Shown: positions 61,598 to 64,000 of the stretch, in pieces
Numbering within the stretch: position 1 is the stretch's first letter
Layout of the letters: the number at the start of each line of letters is the position of its first letter
Assembly: GCA_949067325.1 (NCBI GenBank)
Contig: CARTDZ010000001.1
Coordinates: forward strand, 8,810 to 72,809
Length of the DNA stretch: 64,000 nucleotides
Origin: an uncultured Eubacteriales bacterium
GTDB lineage: Bacteria > Bacillota > Clostridia > Christensenellales > UBA1242
Direction: 5' to 3'
Position numbers and translations under genes: made by a program
Notes under the pieces: model-generated
What the model was told of the DNA's origin: nothing
Databases searched by the model: none
What the model saw: the letters and a program-made list of their open reading frames with translations, nothing else

Positions 61598-62340
61598 TGC
61601 TAAGGCTTAGCATAAACCAACTTAAAAATTTAAAGAAGCAAAAACGAGAAAACAGATTTTTGCTTTTTTTGGATAATATAAAAATTATCAAAGACGCCAT
61701 TGCCTCAGGCCTTAAACCAATCACTATTATAGTTGAAAAAGAAGAACTAAACGAGTGGGGCGATATCTGCCCAATTTACCTTGCAGACCGCAAAACTATT
61801 GAGCAGCTTTCAGACAGCAAAACACCACAGGGTGTAGTATGTCTGACAGAATACCTACCACATATGGTAGAAAAGCCAAAAACAAACTTTCTCGTAGTCG
61901 ACGCTCTTCAAGACCCTGGCAATGTCGGCACGCTTATTCGCACAGCCACTGCTTGCGGGTTTGATTATGTATATTTAATAGATAGCGTAAGCCCAACCAA
62001 TAACAAACTTATAAGAAGCAGCGTCGGCACAATCTTTCAAAATAATATTATATCATTGTCACGCAATGATTTTATCAAAAAAGCAAAAGAATGGAAACTC
62101 CATCTTCTCAAAGCAGATACGAATGGTGCAGATATTTTTGAAACAGACTTTGAAAAAATGACTAAAAACGATTTTCTGGGTCTTGTCATAGGCAATGAAG
62201 GTCAGGGGGTATCAAAGGAGATTTCAACTCTTTGCCAGCACACAGTCCGCATACCAATGAAAGAGGGGGTCGAAAGCCTCAACGCCTCAATCTCAGGTGC
62301 AATAATAATGTATCAAATCGCGAAATCAAATTTGAAATAA
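61597..62340 (+). CDS. SPOUT (TrmH-type) rRNA 2'-O-methyltransferase
   Basis: The protein has 247 residues. An N-terminal substrate-binding region (about 1-95) is followed by the SpoU domain with LQDPGNVGTLIRTATACGFDYVYL (motif 1), VIGNEGQGVSKEI (motif 2) and VRIPMKEGVESLNASISGAIIMYQI (motif 3), which form the trefoil knot and SAM site. It resembles YsgA/RlmB-type enzymes commonly encoded after rplT. Its rRNA target is not determined. Translation is coupled to rplT by TAATG. Confidence 0.9.
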   Translation: MLRLSINQLKNLKKQKRENRFLLFLDNIKIIKDAIASGLKPITIIVEKEELNEWGDICPIYLADRKTIEQLSDSKTPQGVVCLTEYLPHMVEKPKTNFLVVDALQDPGNVGTLIRTATACGFDYVYLIDSVSPTNNKLIRSSVGTIFQNNIISLSRNDFIKKAKEWKLHLLKADTNGADIFETDFEKMTKNDFLGLVIGNEGQGVSKEISTLCQHTVRIPMKEGVESLNASISGAIIMYQIAKSNLK

Positions 62341-62362
62341 ATTAAAATAAATTTTAACCATT

Positions 62363-62395
62363 AAAAAAAAGATTGCCGAGCTAAGCAATCTTTTT
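62363..62395. terminator. Bidirectional terminator
   Basis: GATTGC-CGAGCTAA-GCAATC (62371-62390) is flanked by A8 on the left and T5 on the right, serving the methyltransferase gene and the converging minus-strand gene. Confidence 0.85.
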
Positions 62396-62396
62396 C

Positions 62397-62675
62397 TCAC
62401 TCTTTTTCACAGCCTCTTACAACTTCCAACTCCAAATCGTTTACTTTATAATAAACATATTGCTCTGCTGAGATTATAACTCCACCAAGCTGACTTGTCT
62501 CATAAATTTTTGCTCCTTCATTATAAGTCATCTTCACGTTTGGATCAAGCGGGCAGGTTATTTCATGCGGAATAAAAAATCGCCTAGAAACTTCGATAAC
62601 TTTTTCTTCTTTACCAAATGGCATTAAAGTCTCAATATCAATAATATGCCCCATATCTTTTGCAGTCCTTTTCAT
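62397..62675 (-). CDS. Small unknown protein
   Basis: The protein has 92 residues from an ATG preceded by GTGAGG. It is soluble, with mixed charge and a few Cys (PHEITCPLDPNVKM, VVRGCEKE). A promoter, TTGAAT-17-TAAAAT (62734-62706 on the minus strand), lies upstream. No family was recognised. It is bracketed by two nearly identical hairpin terminators (62371-62390 and 62765-62784). Confidence 0.65.
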   Translation of the reverse strand: MKRTAKDMGHIIDIETLMPFGKEEKVIEVSRRFFIPHEITCPLDPNVKMTYNEGAKIYETSQLGGVIISAEQYVYYKVNDLELEVVRGCEKE

Positions 62676-62705
62676 ATTTACCTCACTTAAACTTTTATTT
62701 ATCTC

Positions 62706-62734
62706 ATTTTATCACAAAACTAAAAAAAATTCAA
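62706..62734 (-). promoter_or_regulatory. Promoter for the 92-residue protein gene
   Basis: On the minus strand TTGAAT (62734-62729), 17 bp, TAAAAT (62711-62706). Confidence 0.5.
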
Positions 62735-62758
62735 TAGCAAAAATCAGATTTTTGAAAT

Positions 62759-62792
62759 AAAAAAGATTGCCAATCTAAGCAATCTTTTTTTT
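62759..62792. terminator. Bidirectional terminator ending the minus-strand mini-transcript
   Basis: GATTGC-CAATCTAA-GCAATC (62765-62784) has a T8 run on the plus side and a T-run on the minus side. It is nearly identical to the hairpin at 62371-62390. Confidence 0.8.
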
Positions 62793-62870
62793 GTTTAAGA
62801 ACGCACGAATAATGCGAATAAATCTATGCTTTCTTTAAGCACGCAATTGATTCATTTTTACCTCTCTTTG
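62759..62870 (-). ncRNA. Predicted short transcript carrying a 6-residue ORF
   Basis: A perfect promoter (62904-62876), a predicted start near 62869, GAGAGG, a tiny ORF (ATG 62855 to TAA 62835, MNQLRA) and an intrinsic terminator define a unit of about 110 nt. It may be a small RNA or a leader-peptide attenuator for the 92-residue gene further on. Aside from this and the two terminators, the 326-bp gap before yebC holds only the yebC promoter. Confidence 0.5.
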
Positions 62871-62875
62871 CAATC

Positions 62876-62904
62876 ATTATAACACAATACAGCCCAATTG
62901 TCAA
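62876..62904 (-). promoter_or_regulatory. Perfect consensus promoter of the minus-strand mini-transcript
   Basis: On the minus strand TTGACA (62904-62899), 17 bp, TATAAT (62881-62876). Confidence 0.75.
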
Positions 62905-62940
62905 CCCCCAAAATTTAACTTTATAACCTATCAAATTCAT

Positions 62941-62970
62941 TTGACAAACACTTAAAAGTTGCGATAAAAT
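62941..62970 (+). promoter_or_regulatory. Promoter for yebC
   Basis: TTGACA (62941-62946), 18 bp, TAAAAT (62965-62970). Confidence 0.7.
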
Positions 62971-63001
62971 ATAATGAAGAAAATTTAGGAGGACTTTAAT
63001 C

Positions 63002-63736
63002 ATGTCAGGACATTCAAAATGGCACAATATTCAAGCAAGAAAAGGCAAAAGTGACGCAGCAAGAGGCAAAATTTTCACCAAAATTGGCCGCGAAATTGCA
63101 GTTGTTGTCAAAGCGGGTGGGGCAGACCCAACATCAAATCCAAAACTTCGCGACGTAATTGCAAAAGCCAAGCAAAACAATATGCCAAATGACTCAATTG
63201 AGCGCTCTATCAAAAAAGCGTCTGGCGAGCTTGCTGGCGTAAACTATGAAAGTCAAACTTATGAAGGTTATGGCGTGAGCGGCTCAGCGGTTATAGTCGA
63301 GTGCCTTACTGACAACAAAAACAGAACAGCAGGCGACGTTCGTCACGCTTTTGACAAGTTTGGTGGTGCTTTAGGCTCAGCTGGCTGCGTTTCTTATCTC
63401 TTCCAACGCAAGGGCATTGTTGAAGTAGAACGCACTGACAACGTCGACGCAGACGAACTCATGCTCTCAGCACTTGATGCAGGCGCAAAAGATATCGTCG
63501 AATATGATGACCTTTTTGAAGTCATAACCGAGGCCAATGACCATGCGAAAGTCGCTGAAGCTCTCAAAAGTGCAGGTTATAGCGTTATTGAAGCTGAAAC
63601 AAGGCTTGTGCCAGACAATTATGTTGACCTCACAGATGAAAAACTTGTCACTTTCAATCGCATGATTGATATGCTTGAAGATCTCGACGACGTGCAAGAA
63701 GTCTTCCATAATGTCAATCTACCAGAAGAAGAATAA
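63002..63736 (+). CDS. yebC: YebC/PmpR family protein
   Basis: The protein has 244 residues, full length for the family. [32 protein letters not shown] and [15 protein letters not shown], [18 protein letters not shown] here, are hallmarks. YebC proteins were annotated as transcriptional regulators and more recently linked to translation of proline-rich stretches. TTAGGAGG precedes the start. Confidence 0.95.
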   Translation: MSGHSKWHNIQARKGKSDAARGKIFTKIGREIAVVVKAGGADPTSNPKLRDVIAKAKQNNMPNDSIERSIKKASGELAGVNYESQTYEGYGVSGSAVIVECLTDNKNRTAGDVRHAFDKFGGALGSAGCVSYLFQRKGIVEVERTDNVDADELMLSALDAGAKDIVEYDDLFEVITEANDHAKVAEALKSAGYSVIEAETRLVPDNYVDLTDEKLVTFNRMIDMLEDLDDVQEVFHNVNLPEEE

Positions 63737-63752
63737 ATTTTCTTCTTTTTTT
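63724..63752 (+). terminator. Terminator overlapping the end of yebC
   Basis: AGAAGAA pairs with TTCTTCT around GAATAAATT, followed by T8. Confidence 0.75.
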
Positions 63753-63845
63753 TAAATTAACTCTTGATTTTACGCAAATTTTATGTTATATTAAAATTGT
63801 ACTTGAATTATTGAGGCTTTACAAAACAACTAAGGAGGGTATTTT

Positions 63846-64000
63846 ATGAATTATTTTGACGATCTGGAAGATAGACAAGATCAAATCTTGTGCAATGAAG
63901 AGTTCCATAAACTAAACGAGGTTTATGAACTTTTGAAAAGCTACGCAGCAAAAGATAATGTTTCTGTTGCAACAAAGCAAAATATAGAGATCATCAATGA
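63846..64000 (+). CDS. Start of an unknown gene, cut by the window end
   Basis: ATG 63846 follows AAGGAGG by 8 bases and stays open for 51 codons to the window edge. The visible part, MNYFDDLEDRQDQILCNEEF..., is acidic and helical. Too short to classify. Confidence 0.6.
   Translation, partial: MNYFDDLEDRQDQILCNEEFHKLNEVYELLKSYAAKDNVSVATKQNIEIIN

Overview
This AT-rich window reads as a chromosomal housekeeping region of an endospore-forming, low-GC Firmicute, most likely an anaerobic member of the Clostridia (inferred). Grounds for this: a complete spoIIIAA-AH operon, an uninterrupted sigK, ytxC next to thrS, ylbJ next to pta-ackA, Gram-positive gene orders (plsX-rnc-smc-ftsY, rimP-nusA-ylxR-ylxQ-infB), strong AGGAGG ribosome binding sites, a tRNA-sensing T-box and many TTGACA/TATAAT promoters. 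I saw no tRNA or rRNA genes, insertion sequences, prophage or CRISPR array.

Layout. 0-3.3 kb: partial ylbJ diverging from pta-ackA (acetate/ATP), then rpmF. 3.5-10 kb: plsX-rnc-smc-ftsY. 10-12.6 kb: sigK and a degenerate DisA_N-like protein. 12.6 kb: RNase P RNA, followed by an unknown protein, rarA, an acyltransferase-fold protein lacking the catalytic histidine, a small membrane protein, polA, ruvX and a DUF1292 protein. 20.8-22.1 kb: a 41-residue lysine-rich peptide gene, a tandem array of terminator-like hairpins and a lipoprotein gene. 22.2-29 kb: ytxC, T-box, thrS, a 24-residue membrane micro-ORF, yajC, a TIGR04086-type membrane protein, secD and secF. 29-31 kb: an ABC exporter on the minus strand. 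31-41 kb: rpsB-tsf, a 950-residue unknown protein where pyrH is expected, then frr-uppS-cdsA-rseP and a PolC-related protein that keeps only the N-terminal, OB and exonuclease parts. 41.5-50.4 kb: rimP-nusA-ylxR-ylxQ-infB, a four-way-junction palindromic element, rbfA-nrnA-truB, an endonuclease IV family gene and efp. 50.7-59.5 kb: spoIIIAA-AH, asp23, nusB, xseA, proS, xseB. 59.7-64 kb: a membrane protein, infC-rpmI-rplT with an attenuator, an rRNA methyltransferase, a small minus-strand gene, yebC and a partial gene.

Together the genes cover translation (S2, L32, L35, L20, IF2, IF3, EF-Ts, EF-P, RRF, ThrRS, ProRS), RNA processing (RNase III, RNase P RNA, RbfA, TruB, NrnA), replication and repair (PolA, RarA, Exo VII, RuvX, endonuclease IV), protein export (FtsY, SecDF, YajC), envelope lipid synthesis (PlsX, UppS, CdsA) and sporulation.

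The most unusual items are (1) a 94-bp perfect cloverleaf of four helices between infB and rbfA; (2) the PolC-type OB-exonuclease protein without PHP or polymerase domains, at the usual polC locus and with a promoter that implies a leaderless mRNA; (3) the 950-residue protein in the pyrH slot; (4) tandemly repeated hairpins at 21.07-21.3 kb; (5) a minus-strand mini-transcription unit near 62.8 kb; and (6) several unlisted micro-ORFs. dxr, ispG, dxs and ispA are all absent from their usual positions.
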